This document shows positions 25,183 through 35,347 of a stretch of DNA of 64,000 nucleotides, piece by piece (positions within the stretch are counted from its first letter, which is position 1; each line of letters starts with the position of its first letter). Source of the DNA: Sandaracinaceae bacterium (GTDB lineage: Bacteria > Myxococcota_A > Polyangia > Polyangiales > Sandaracinaceae); assembly GCA_019637095.1 (NCBI GenBank), contig JAHBWG010000011.1, forward strand, positions 62,001 through 126,000. Reading direction: 5' to 3'. Under the pieces are notes generated by a model, which had not been told where the DNA came from, searched no databases, and was given only the letters and a program-made list of their open reading frames with translations. Both the position numbers and the translations under genes were made by a program.

Positions 25183-25779
25183 TTGTTGACACATCGAGAG
25201 TGGGAGATCGTCGAGCACCTGCTCGACCTGGACCCTGCGTGGAGCTATCCGCGTCGCGGCGCCGAGAGGGTGGCGGAGCTCGCGGGGACGCGCGCGTACC
25301 GGCTGCGGCTGCGCGACGACTTCTATCAGAGCGAGCCCGCGCCGGACGGCGAGCCTGCCTTGCGGCTCGCGCTCGCCGTCGACGGGGACCACTTCGGCGA
25401 GCTCGAGCTGCACGGGGCGCTCGTCCCGGACGGCCCGCACCTCGCCGAGCGCGGCGCGCGCCTCTTCGCGCGCGGGCTGCGCAGCGCGCGCAGGCTCGAG
25501 GGCCGCACGGGGGTGCGCACGGCGGAGGAGATCCAGGCCATGCTCGCCGACACGACGCTCACGCCGCGCGAGCGCGACGTGGTCGCCCGGCTGCTCTCGG
25601 GCGCGACGACGCGCGAGATGGCGTCGAGCACGGGGCTGACCGTCGCGACCATCAACACGTACCTCAAGCGCGTGTTCGGCAAGCTCGGCGTGCACAGCCG
25701 GGTGGAGCTGATGGCGCGCATGACCGGGGCGAGCAGCCTGGTGTCGGCGGCCGACGAGCCCGGATCGACGCCGCCGTAG
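25183..25779 (+). CDS. LuxR-type helix-turn-helix regulator
   Basis: The C-terminal region (LTPRERDVVARLL, then MASSTGLTVATINTYLKRVFGKLGVHSRVEL) is a LuxR/GerE DNA-binding domain. The N-terminal ~120 residues are an unrecognised sensor-like domain with no receiver signature (no phospho-Asp motif). No ATG is available in this frame. The TTG at 25183 (198 residues) is preferred because GGAGG lies about 8 nt upstream, although a TTG at 25147 is also possible. The gap to moaC is only 14 nt, so the two could be co-transcribed. Target genes are unknown. Confidence 0.78.
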   Translation: MLTHREWEIVEHLLDLDPAWSYPRRGAERVAELAGTRAYRLRLRDDFYQSEPAPDGEPALRLALAVDGDHFGELELHGALVPDGPHLAERGARLFARGLRSARRLEGRTGVRTAEEIQAMLADTTLTPRERDVVARLLSGATTREMASSTGLTVATINTYLKRVFGKLGVHSRVELMARMTGASSLVSAADEPGSTPP

Positions 25780-25793
25780 TACGCTCAGCCGCG

Positions 25794-26288
25794 ATGGCCG
25801 ACGAGCTCACGCACCTCGACGCGCAGGGCCGCGCGCGGATGGTCGACGTCGCGCACAAGACGCCGAGCGCGCGCGAGGCCGTCGCGTCGGCGCGCGTGCG
25901 CATGAGGCCCGAGACGGTCGCCGTGCTCGCCGAGGGCGCGGCGAAGAAGGGCGACGTGCTCGCGGCGGCGCGCATCGCGGGCATCGGCGCGGCCAAGCGC
26001 ACGCCCGAGCTCATCCCGCTCTGCCACCACGTCGCGCTCAGCTCCGTCGAGGTGCGCTTCGAGATCGAACAGAGCGCGGTGGCGATCGAGACGATCGCGC
26101 GCGCGACGGATCGCACCGGCGTCGAGATGGAGGCGCTCGTCGCGGCGAGCGTCGCCGCGCTCACCATCTACGACATGCTCAAGGCGATCGATCGCGCGAT
26201 GAGCATCGAGCACGTACGCCTCGAGCGCAAGACGGGCGGGGCCCGCGGCGACTACGAGCGCGACGCCGGCACGGCGTCCCAGAAGTAG
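25794..26288 (+). CDS. moaC: Cyclic pyranopterin monophosphate synthase
   Basis: This is a 164-aa MoaC of the usual family length. Conserved blocks include MVDVAHKTPSAREAVA, KKGDVLAAARIAGIGAAKRT, the substrate-site LIPLCHHV, and TGVEMEALVAASVAALTIYDMLKAID. MoaC completes formation of cyclic pyranopterin monophosphate in molybdenum cofactor biosynthesis after MoaA. No other mo- genes are in the window, so the pathway is dispersed. The 3' end overlaps the convergent lipoprotein gene by 37 nt. Confidence 0.95.
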   Translation: MADELTHLDAQGRARMVDVAHKTPSAREAVASARVRMRPETVAVLAEGAAKKGDVLAAARIAGIGAAKRTPELIPLCHHVALSSVEVRFEIEQSAVAIETIARATDRTGVEMEALVAASVAALTIYDMLKAIDRAMSIEHVRLERKTGGARGDYERDAGTASQK

Positions 26289-27451
26289 CCGCTCGAGAGG
26301 CGATCGCAGACCTGCGGGTCGGCCGCCATCGGCGCGACGTCCGACACGGTGTGCAGCACCGAGCGCACCGTCGCGCCGATGCCCGGCATGAGCGCCTCCG
26401 CCTGCGTGACGATCGCCTCGACCTCGGTCGTCGCGCCCGCGACGCCGAGCGCGAGGCCGGCGGTCGTGAGGTTCGCGCGCAGCTCGAGCCCGTCGAGGAC
26501 GAGCGGCACGAGCAGCATGCCGACCGACGGGAGGGAGACCGTCCCGGGAAAGCGGACGCGCAGCCGTCCGTCGAACACGTCCCCCGGCGCGGCGGCGGCC
26601 AACGTGGCGACGGTGTCGAAGCGCTGCCCGGGCGCGAGGCGCCCGTCGCCGCCGAGCGCGGGCGCGCCGCCGCCGGGGACCGCGCCGAGGTAGAGCGCGA
26701 CGTCGACCGCCTCGTCGTACGTGAGGCTGTCGACGCCCGAGACCTCGACGAGCAGGAGGAGCTCGCCGCGCGCGATGCTCGCCGCGTACGTCGCGTCGAG
26801 GCACCCGGCGGTCACGCCGCCCGGGCAGCTCGCCGGATCCATCAAGCTCTCGATGAGCCCGACGAGCCCGAGGAGCGCGTTGTCGACGCCGACGTGGCCC
26901 GGGTCGCGCAGGCTCGTGTAGTCGGCCGCGAGCTCCTCGCACGTGGCGCCGGCCGCCGCGCCGCCGCCCGAGTCGAGCCCGTCGAGGTCGAAGCCGGCGG
27001 CCGCGCCCGCGAACGACGGCGCCGGCGCGGCCCACGCGCTGATCACGAACGTGTAGGTGGCCGGCGTCATGTCGCGCGTCAGCTCGACGGTGCGCGCGGC
27101 GTCGTCGAGCAGCGGCACGCTCGTCGCGCACGGCGGCGTCGCGCCGGCCGCGCAGCGGAAGTCACGCGGCGGGAACGTGGTCCCGGCGAGCCCCGCGTCC
27201 GACGACGCGGCGTCGGCGCCCGCGTCGTCCTCGCCCGCGTCGTCCTCGCCCGCGTCGCGCTCGCCCGCGTCGCGCTCGCCCGCGTCCATGGACGGCGGCC
27301 CGGCGTCGCTGCCTGCGTCGAGGGTCCCACCGCCGTCGCGGTCTTCACCCGCGTCGCGCGCGACGCCGCCGTCGGTGGGGCTCTCGCCGTCGCAACCGGC
27401 GGACGAGAGCGCGAGGAGGGAGAGGAGCGCGAGCGCGCGAGTCGAGGTCAT
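26252..27451 (-). CDS. Asp-Ala-Gly-rich lipoprotein of unknown function
   Basis: This is a 399-aa lipoprotein. The signal peptide ends in LSSAGC (Cys20). It is followed by a low-complexity DAG(E/D)(R/D)DAG linker (about 24-88), the usual surface spacer of Polyangia lipoproteins. The rest (about 90-399) is a beta-rich globular domain with no recognised family and cysteines in ATCEELA, ASCPGGVTAGC and QVCDRL. The frame extending upstream to 28675 is antisense to the flippase region and is rejected. Convergent with moaC, with overlapping 3' ends. It is probably outer-membrane or surface anchored. Confidence 0.72.
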   Translation of the reverse strand: MTSTRALALLSLLALSSAGCDGESPTDGGVARDAGEDRDGGGTLDAGSDAGPPSMDAGERDAGERDAGEDDAGEDDAGADAASSDAGLAGTTFPPRDFRCAAGATPPCATSVPLLDDAARTVELTRDMTPATYTFVISAWAAPAPSFAGAAAGFDLDGLDSGGGAAAGATCEELAADYTSLRDPGHVGVDNALLGLVGLIESLMDPASCPGGVTAGCLDATYAASIARGELLLLVEVSGVDSLTYDEAVDVALYLGAVPGGGAPALGGDGRLAPGQRFDTVATLAAAAPGDVFDGRLRVRFPGTVSLPSVGMLLVPLVLDGLELRANLTTAGLALGVAGATTEVEAIVTQAEALMPGIGATVRSVLHTVSDVAPMAADPQVCDRLSSGYFWDAVPASRS

Positions 27452-27486
27452 GGCGATGGGCCTCGCTCTAGCACGGGCCCCGGCGC

Positions 27487-29004
27487 TCAACGACCGCGGC
27501 GGAGCACCCGGCGCAGCGCGGCGAGCTCGTCCGCGCCCAGCTCGCGTAGCGCGACGAGCACCCCCGCGTACGCGAGCAGCCCGAGCACGAGCGCGCCGAG
27601 CGCGCCGAGCGCGTGGCCGGTCGGGATCGCGCGCGCGACCGCGAACGCCACCGCCCCCGCGGCGAGCGCGCGCGCCACGCTCGCGAGCGGCAGGAACGTC
27701 CCGTGCGCGCGCCACACCATCGCCGCGGTCGCGACGAGCGCGACGAGGGTCCCGGCGCTCGTCCCGAGCGCGGTCGCGACGAGCGCGCGCTCGAGCCCGA
27801 GCGTCGCGAGCAGCGCCCACGTCGCGCCGACCACCACCGTGAGCCCGATCGTCGCGACCGCCGCGGCGGCGCCCGGCCGCCCGGCGCCCGCCACGATCGT
27901 CGCCCCGATGACGAACAGCGCGAAGGCGACCTGCCCGAAGACGAGGATCTCGAGGGCGCCGGCGCCCACCTGGTAGCCGGCGGGGTAGACGAAGCGCAGC
28001 ACGCCCTCGGCGGCGCCCGCGATCGGCGTCGCGATCGCGAACAGCACGAGGAGCGAGAAGCGCATCGCGCCCGCGATGTAGCGGCGCGCCGCCTCCGCGT
28101 CCCCGAGCGTCGTCGCGCGCGACACGAACGGGAACACCACGAAGGTCACCGACAGGATGAGCTGGTAGGGCACGAACGCGAACGTCTGCACCGCGCGGTA
28201 CACGCCGCTCAGCGCGTCGGAGACGGACGTCGGGTCGGCCTCGCCCGCGTCGGCGGCGAGCCCCGCCGCGACGTAGTGCAGGACCTGCAAGTCGATCTGC
28301 ATCATCCCCTGCAGGGCGGCCTGGTAGAGCCAGATCGGCGCGAGGAAGCCGAGCAGGCTCTTCCAACCGACGCCGGGCCCGGTGCTCGCGCCCGGGCCGA
28401 CGAGCGAGAGCGCGAGGAGCAGGATCGCCGTCGCCGCGACCGCGAAGCCCCCCATCGCGCCGACGGCGCCGAGCCCGAGCGCCGCGCCGCCGACCAGCCC
28501 GATCGTGCGCAGCACCGAGAACGTCATGTCGAGCTGGGCCTGCCGCTCGAACTGCTTCCTGCCGTTCAGGTAGCCGATGAGCGCGGCGTAGAGCGCGTAC
28601 GCGAAGATCACCACGGCGGCGACGCGGACCAGCGGGACGAAGGCCTCGCTGCGGAACACGTGCGTCGCCAGCCACGGCGCCGCGAGCGCGAGCGCGCTGG
28701 CGAGGCTCGCGCCGATCGCGAGCTGCAGCCCGAGCGCGCGGCGCAGGATCGCGGGCGCGCGAGCCTCGTCCTCGCTGACGAGCTTGCTCACGGTCTGCAG
28801 CGTCGAGACGATGAGCACCGCGTTGAGCATGGAGGCCGCGCCGAACGCGACCGAGAAGACGCCGAAGACCTCCTCGGAGCCGAACACGCGCGGCAACGCG
28901 AACGCGACCACGTAGGCCGTCGCGATGAAGAAGACCTTGCCGCCGGTGACCCAGAGCAGGCCGCGCCCCGCGGAGCGCGTCTCGTCCTCGCGTACGTCGG
29001 TCAC
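27487..29004 (-). CDS. Oligosaccharide flippase-family (Wzx/MurJ-like) membrane protein
   Basis: This is a 505-aa protein with about 14 transmembrane helices in the MOP exporter superfamily. It begins TRSAGRGLLWVTGGKVFFIA, followed by a conserved FGSEEVFGVFSVAFGAAS segment and the LNGRKQFERQAQLD cytoplasmic loop near 168-181. Such proteins flip lipid-linked saccharides across the inner membrane for polysaccharide assembly. No glycosyltransferase cluster is adjacent, so the cargo is uncertain. The start has little intergenic space before the lipoprotein stop on its 3' side. It is divergent from dnaK. Confidence 0.82.
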   Translation of the reverse strand: MTDVREDETRSAGRGLLWVTGGKVFFIATAYVVAFALPRVFGSEEVFGVFSVAFGAASMLNAVLIVSTLQTVSKLVSEDEARAPAILRRALGLQLAIGASLASALALAAPWLATHVFRSEAFVPLVRVAAVVIFAYALYAALIGYLNGRKQFERQAQLDMTFSVLRTIGLVGGAALGLGAVGAMGGFAVAATAILLLALSLVGPGASTGPGVGWKSLLGFLAPIWLYQAALQGMMQIDLQVLHYVAAGLAADAGEADPTSVSDALSGVYRAVQTFAFVPYQLILSVTFVVFPFVSRATTLGDAEAARRYIAGAMRFSLLVLFAIATPIAGAAEGVLRFVYPAGYQVGAGALEILVFGQVAFALFVIGATIVAGAGRPGAAAAVATIGLTVVVGATWALLATLGLERALVATALGTSAGTLVALVATAAMVWRAHGTFLPLASVARALAAGAVAFAVARAIPTGHALGALGALVLGLLAYAGVLVALRELGADELAALRRVLRRGR

Positions 29005-29205
29005 CGCCGCTGGCGTCTACCCCCGCGCGAGGCGCTTGACAACGAGCCCCGCGTCATGAGGGATCCCGTCGAATCTCGCGGTTGACTTGGTGCCACTCAT
29101 TGCCAAGTTGTGCCGCACGAGGCGCGCTTGACCCCTGAGACGAGGTGGTTAGGTTCGGCGCCGCTCGAGGGCATACCCCCAAGAAAAGCAGAGAAGCGAG
29201 TAGTC
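29005..29205 (+). promoter_or_regulatory. Region upstream of dnaK
   Basis: This 201-bp divergent gap is less GC-rich than the flanking genes. It holds two -35-like hexamers on the plus strand, TTGACA at 29036-29041 and TTGACT at 29082-29087, neither with a good -10 box at standard spacing. An AT-leaning purine stretch (AAGAAAAGCAGAGAAG) precedes the dnaK ATG. No convincing CIRCE element or sigma-32 promoter was found. Confidence 0.35.
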
Positions 29206-31101
<1,896 letters not shown>

Positions 31102-31106
31102 TCTTC

Positions 31107-31129
31107 GGAGGGGCTGTTCCAGCCCCTCC
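31107..31129 (+). terminator. Perfect TTC-loop hairpin after dnaK
   Basis: GGAGGGGCTG (31107-31116), loop TTC and CAGCCCCTCC (31120-31129) form an uninterrupted 10-bp stem 5 nt after the dnaK stop. It lacks a T-run. Its relatives lie after trxB and after the 35.3-kb gene. Confidence 0.65.
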
Positions 31130-31204
31130 CCAACAACAAGCCGTGAACCATTTGCGGAGCGAGCGGCGGGCCCTGATGACGCCTCGCGGGAGCGGAGAAT
31201 GGGC

Positions 31205-31559
31205 CCCTCGACCGACGCCCGTCGCTGCGCGACGGGCTGGTCTCGATCGCGGGGTCGGCGGCGTGCCCCCTCGGCCGACGGGCATCGCTGCGCGATGGCA
31301 TGGCCTCGATCGCGGGGTCGGCGGCGTGCGCCCTCGGCCGACGGGCCTCGCTGCGCGATGGCCTGGCCTCGATCGCGGGGTCGGCGCTCGCCGACGGGCA
31401 TCGCTGCGCGATGGCCTGGCCTCGATCGCGGGGTCGGCGGCGTGCCCCCTCGGCCGACGGGCCTCGCTGCGCGATGGCCTGGCCTCGATCGCGGGGTCGG
31501 CGGCGTGCCCCCTCGACCGACGGGCCTCGCTGCGCGATGGGCTGGCCTCGATCGCGCTC
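31205..31559 (+). repeat. Six-copy 63-bp tandem array of a hairpin module, copy B
   Basis: The 499-bp gap between dnaK and the carotenoid oxygenase holds six tandem units with hairpin starts at 31217, 31280, 31343, 31396, 31459 and 31522. The period is 63 bp, except for one unit of 53 bp. Each unit has a spacer CCCTCGRCCGAC, a palindrome with loop TGC (GGGCATCGC or GGGCCTCGC with GCGATGGCC, or GCCCGTCGC with GCGACGGGC), and TGGCCTCGATCGCGGGGTCG. The 63-bp period keeps reading frames open, but no start, ribosome site or codon pattern supports a protein. 31130-31204 holds nothing recognisable. Confidence 0.85.
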
Positions 31560-31600
31560 CGCCGCACGAGCTCTGCGCGCGCGTGGTAGGGATCTCTGCC

Positions 31601-33046
31601 ATGGGCGAGGTTCGCGAGTCGGAGCGGCGGTGGGCGGCGGCGTTCGAGAACGTGCCGCGCGAGCACGGGTTCGAGCCGCTGCGCGTGCAAGGGACGTTGC
31701 CCCCCGCGCTGCGCGGGACGCTCTACCGCAACGGGCCGGGGCTGATCACGCTGCTCGGGCAGCGCTACGCGCACTGGTTCGACGGCGACGGCGCGGTCAG
31801 CGCGGTGCGCTTCGCGGACGGCGCGGCGTCGGGCGCGGTGCGGGTGCTCGAGACGGCGGGGCTCGCCGAGGAGCGGGCGCGCGAGAAGCCCTACTTCGGC
31901 GCGTACGGCACCAAGGCGCCCGGGCTCTGGAACCCGGTGCGCTCGTTCCGCGTCGCGCGCGGCACCAGCAAGAACCCCGCGAACACGAGCGTGCTCGCGT
32001 GGGCGGGGCGCCTCTTGGCGCTCTGCGAGATCGGGCGGCCCTTCGAGGTCGACCCCGCGGACCTCGCCTCGCTCGGCGAGACGGATCTCGACGGCGTGGT
32101 CGAGGGCGCGTTCAGCGCGCACCCGCACTTCGTCGCCCAGACCGGCTACGCCTTCAACATCGGCACGCGCATCGGGCACCCGCGCGCGATCGACCTCTTC
32201 GCGCTCCGCCCCGACGGCACCGCGGGGCGCCTCGGCCGCGTCCCGCTCGCGCTCGACACGATGATCCACGACTTCGCGGCGACCGAGCGGCACCTCGTGA
32301 TCTTCGTCGCGCCGCTCTCGCTGCGCCTCTTGCCGATGATGTTCGGCCTGCGCGCGTTCGATCAGAGCCTCGAGTGGCTCGCCGGGCGCGGGACGGAGGT
32401 GATCGTGGTGCCGCTCGACGCGCCCGGCTCGCCGAGGCGCTTCTTCGTCGATCCGTTCTGGACCTGGCACGTGGGCAACGCGTTCGAGGTCGGCGACGGG
32501 ACGATCGCGCTCGACGTGGTGCGCTACCGCGACTTCCCCTCGAGCAACGAGTGGCTCTCCCGTATCGTCAGCGGCTCCGTCGACGCCGACACCGACGGCT
32601 ACCTCGCGCGCGCGATCGTCGATCCGAAGCGCGAGTCGGTCGCGTTCACGCCGCTGCGGCCGCGCACGGGCGAGTTCCCGCGCGTGGCGCCGCGCGCCGA
32701 CGGCCGCCGCCACGGCGTGCTCTACTGGACCGAGCACTCGAGCCGCGAGGTCGGCCGGTACGGGCCGCCCGACACCGTCGCGCGCGTCGAGCCCGACACG
32801 GGCGAGCTCGACGCGTTCACGTTCGCCGACGGGCACAAGCCGTCGGAGGCGGTGTTCGCGCCGCGGCCCGGCGGCGACGGCGAGCGCGACGGCTGGCTGA
32901 TCACGCAGGTCTACGATCCCGGCGCGCACGCGACGTACTGGGCGGTGCTCGACGCGGCGCACGTGAGCGACGGACCGATCGCGACCGCGCACCTCGATCA
33001 CCACGTGCCGCTCAGCTTCCACGGGGCGTGGTGGCCAGCGCCTTGA
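31601..33046 (+). CDS. Carotenoid oxygenase family protein
   Basis: This is a 481-aa non-heme iron enzyme of the carotenoid cleavage oxygenase (RPE65/CCD) family. The four iron-binding histidines can be placed: His174 (FSAHPHF), His223 (MIHDFAAT), His290 (WTWHVGNAFE) and His474 (FHGAWWP). The RGTLYRNGPG and HWFDGDGAV blocks near the N-terminus are also typical. It cleaves a polyene or stilbene double bond; the substrate is not predictable here and no carotenoid genes are adjacent. The frame stays open upstream through the repeat array, but the ATG at 31601 starts where homology begins. Its 3' end overlaps the convergent cupin gene by 35 nt. Confidence 0.92.
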   Translation: MGEVRESERRWAAAFENVPREHGFEPLRVQGTLPPALRGTLYRNGPGLITLLGQRYAHWFDGDGAVSAVRFADGAASGAVRVLETAGLAEERAREKPYFGAYGTKAPGLWNPVRSFRVARGTSKNPANTSVLAWAGRLLALCEIGRPFEVDPADLASLGETDLDGVVEGAFSAHPHFVAQTGYAFNIGTRIGHPRAIDLFALRPDGTAGRLGRVPLALDTMIHDFAATERHLVIFVAPLSLRLLPMMFGLRAFDQSLEWLAGRGTEVIVVPLDAPGSPRRFFVDPFWTWHVGNAFEVGDGTIALDVVRYRDFPSSNEWLSRIVSGSVDADTDGYLARAIVDPKRESVAFTPLRPRTGEFPRVAPRADGRRHGVLYWTEHSSREVGRYGPPDTVARVEPDTGELDAFTFADGHKPSEAVFAPRPGGDGERDGWLITQVYDPGAHATYWAVLDAAHVSDGPIATAHLDHHVPLSFHGAWWPAP

Positions 33047-33368
33047 TGATCAGGTAACGCAGCGGCGCCTCGCGCGAGCGGTTCGCGATCGACAGGACCT
33101 GGCCGTGCGCGAGGTACACGAGGTCGCCTGGCCCGAGCGGCCACGGCGTGTCGTCGACGGTGGCCTCTCCGTCGCCCTCGAGGCCGAGCACGAGCTCGGG
33201 GTCGCGCTGCTGGACGTGGCGGCCGACGCTGCCGCCCGGCTCGAGCTCGCACGCGAGCACCGCGGAGAACGGCGGGGCCGCCCGCGTGAGGAGGTTGTAG
33301 ACGGTGACGGTACCCTCGCCGCCGAACAGCGCGGTGCGCGCGTCGCCGGGTCCTTTGCGCAGCTCCAT
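33012..33368 (-). CDS. Small single-domain cupin protein
   Basis: This is a 118-aa cupin. Motif 1 is around LEPGGSVGRHVQQRDPELVLGLEG (about 43-66), with the metal-type Gly and one His. Motif 2 is PLGPGDLVYLAHGQVLSIANR (about 77-97). The usual pair of histidines in motif 1 is reduced to one, so metal binding is uncertain. There is no signal peptide. It is convergent with the carotenoid oxygenase, with a 35-nt overlap. The role may be enzymatic or ligand-binding and cannot be narrowed. Confidence 0.8.
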   Translation of the reverse strand: MELRKGPGDARTALFGGEGTVTVYNLLTRAAPPFSAVLACELEPGGSVGRHVQQRDPELVLGLEGDGEATVDDTPWPLGPGDLVYLAHGQVLSIANRSREAPLRYLIIKALATTPRGS

Positions 33369-33407
33369 GGGGCGGAGCGTACCGCGCCAGGGACGCGCGC
33401 GCGCACG

Positions 33408-34571
33408 TCAACGCAGCGGGAGCTCGACCACGAGCGGGCAGTGATCGCTCAGCGCCCCGAGCGCGGGAGGCGCCTCGCCGCGCGCGAGCTGGCACGTGCG
33501 CGCGCAGACGCCGGCGACCTCGACGCGCGCGGCGCCGAGCGCCGGCGCGACGAACGCGTGATCGAGCGCGACGCCGCGCCCGCGATGGATCTCGGTGCAG
33601 CCGACCTCTCCGGCGGGACGCCGCCAGCGGATCGCGGCGAGCTGCGCGTCGAGCGAGGCGCGCTCCTCCTCGCCGCCGCTCGGGCCGCCGCCCATCGGGT
33701 TGAAGTCCCCGAGCACGAGGCCGCGCGGCCAGCGCCGCGCGTGCGCGACGATCCGCGCGACGCTTCGGTCGCGGTTGGCGCGGTCGCGCGCGTGCGTGCC
33801 GCTGTCGAGGTGCACCACGAGCGCGCGGACCTCTCGGCCTCCGTACCGAAGCGTCGCCGCGAGCCCGGGCCGCAGGCGCCCGGCGCAGCCGCCGAGCGGG
33901 TTCACGTCGTCGAGCTGCTCGGGCGCGGTGAGGGTCACGCGCGTCTCGTCCCACAGCCAGCCCACGTGCTGGCGCCCGTCGCGCGGGCACTCGTCGAAGG
34001 CGCCGCGCCAGCGCCCGCCGGTGCGCGCCGAGAGGTGGCGGGTGAGCTGCTCGACGGCGGCCGCGCCGCGCTCGTGGAGCAACACCTCTTGCACCCCTAC
34101 GGCGTCGGCGCCGAGCGATCCGATCGCGCAGGCCATCCACTCGACGTCGGTCGGCCGATCGCTCGGCCCTTGGCTCGATCCGTCGGGGAACCAGCGCAGG
34201 TTCCAGCTCGCGATCCGCGCGGTGCCCGCCGCGCGCGCGGGCGGCGGCGCCGCGAGGCACGCCTCGCGCGAGGCCCAAGGCGCCGCGTCGGTGGGCGCCT
34301 CGCGCGCGACGTAGCGCGCCGAGATCCAGCCGCGCGCGCCGTCGGACGCGCGCACCTCGAGCCAGCGGCGCTCCGCGCCCCAGGCGAGCACGACGACCTC
34401 GGCGCCGTCGGGCAGCCGGCCGCTGACCGCGCTGGCGCGCTCCTCGGGGTGGAGCGGGACGCCGTCCGCGTGCGTGGCGCGGACGCGCACGCGCTCCTGC
34501 GCCGCGGCGCCGCGCTCCGTGCACGCGGCGAGCGCGAGGAGCGCGAGCGCGAGGGCCCACCGAGGTCGCAC
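33408..34571 (-). CDS. Lipoprotein with SH3-like and endonuclease/exonuclease/phosphatase domains
   Basis: This is a 387-aa lipoprotein (signal ending LALLALAAC, Cys16). Residues of about 28-90 look like a bacterial SH3 domain (DGARGWISARYVAR). Residues of about 115-387 form an EEP-fold (DNase I-like) domain with IASWNLRWF, VGVQEVLLHE (metal Glu), LVVHLDSG, VLGDFNPMGG (Asp-Asn pair) and LSDHCPLVVEL (Asp-His). The active-site residues appear complete, so it is probably a secreted or surface nuclease or phosphodiesterase. It is divergent from the 34.6-kb gene, with only 29 nt between the starts. Confidence 0.85.
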   Translation of the reverse strand: MRPRWALALALLALAACTERGAAAQERVRVRATHADGVPLHPEERASAVSGRLPDGAEVVVLAWGAERRWLEVRASDGARGWISARYVAREAPTDAAPWASREACLAAPPPARAAGTARIASWNLRWFPDGSSQGPSDRPTDVEWMACAIGSLGADAVGVQEVLLHERGAAAVEQLTRHLSARTGGRWRGAFDECPRDGRQHVGWLWDETRVTLTAPEQLDDVNPLGGCAGRLRPGLAATLRYGGREVRALVVHLDSGTHARDRANRDRSVARIVAHARRWPRGLVLGDFNPMGGGPSGGEEERASLDAQLAAIRWRRPAGEVGCTEIHRGRGVALDHAFVAPALGAARVEVAGVCARTCQLARGEAPPALGALSDHCPLVVELPLR

Positions 34572-34600
34572 CCGCCGAGCATCGCATACGTGATAGGGTC

Positions 34601-35341
34601 GTGCGCGTGCCGCGCCTCGTCGTCGTGCTGATCGCCGCGCTGGCCCTGGGCCCGGCGCGGGCGCGCGCGGACGAGCGGCCGCTCTGTCGCGAGACGCCCT
34701 CCGATGTGGAGGTGCGCGGCCGGCTCGCCCTCGTGCGCGCCTACGTGCGCGCCGAAGAGGCGCCGGCGCGGCGCTGGTACACGACCTTCCTGTTCCTGCA
34801 CGGCGCGATGGCGGCGGGCTCGATCATGCTCGCCGCCTCCGGTGAGCAGAACGACGGCCAGCGCGTCGACATGACCGTCAACGCGATCTCCTCGACGCTC
34901 GCCGTGCTCACGATGATCACGGCGACCCCGCCGATGATCGGCGTCGGCGGCACCCTCGACGCGATGCCCGACGACTCGCCCGAGCAGCGCCTCGCGAAGC
35001 TCCGCGTCGCCGAGGACGCGCTGCGTCGCGAGGCCAACGCGATCGCGTTCGTCGACTCCTGGCTGCCCGCGACGGGCACCGCGCTCTACACGACCGCCGC
35101 GTCGAGCACGCTGTTGCTCGGGTTCGATCGGCTCGGGGCCGCGTACACGACGATCTTCGGCGGCATCGTGCTCGGGCACGGCCGGCTCCTCTTGCGACCG
35201 CGCGGCACGCGCGGCCGATGGCGCGCATACCGTGACCGCTTCCCCGACGCGGCGTGCGACGAGGCGGCGGCGCCCTCCTCGGGTGCCCGCTACGACGTGG
35301 GCCTCGTCGGCCTCGGCCTCGGCCTGACGATCCAGTTCTGA
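34601..35341 (+). CDS. Exported or membrane protein of unknown function
   Basis: This is a 246-aa protein with a signal peptide (VVVLIAALALGPARARA), then two hydrophobic hairpins (about 60-80 with 93-115, and 160-195), and a C-terminus ending in a beta-strand-like VGLVGLGLGLTIQF. The last residue is Phe, as in many outer-membrane proteins. No family is recognised. It starts with GTG at 34601 (a GTG six nt later is equally possible). TGATAGGGT lies just upstream and may be part of a -10 region shared with the divergent gene. The stop is followed by the hairpin element C. Confidence 0.6.
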   Translation: MRVPRLVVVLIAALALGPARARADERPLCRETPSDVEVRGRLALVRAYVRAEEAPARRWYTTFLFLHGAMAAGSIMLAASGEQNDGQRVDMTVNAISSTLAVLTMITATPPMIGVGGTLDAMPDDSPEQRLAKLRVAEDALRREANAIAFVDSWLPATGTALYTTAASSTLLLGFDRLGAAYTTIFGGIVLGHGRLLLRPRGTRGRWRAYRDRFPDAACDEAAAPSSGARYDVGLVGLGLGLTIQF

Positions 35342-35347
35342 GTCTCT

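Noticed and set aside
29080-29130. CIRCE element or sigma-54 promoter upstream of dnaK
   Set aside because: GGTGCCACTC and the following bases do not form the required inverted repeat. The GG-to-GC spacing for a sigma-54 site is one base too long.
31205-31559. CRISPR-like array
   Set aside because: The whole 63-bp unit is repeated, including the 'spacer'. No unique spacers and no cas genes are present.
31199-33046. Carotenoid oxygenase with a 134-residue N-terminal extension read from the repeat array
   Set aside because: The 63-bp period keeps the frame open by arithmetic. The extension is Arg/Ser-rich repeat translation with no family match, and the ATG at 31601 is where homology begins.
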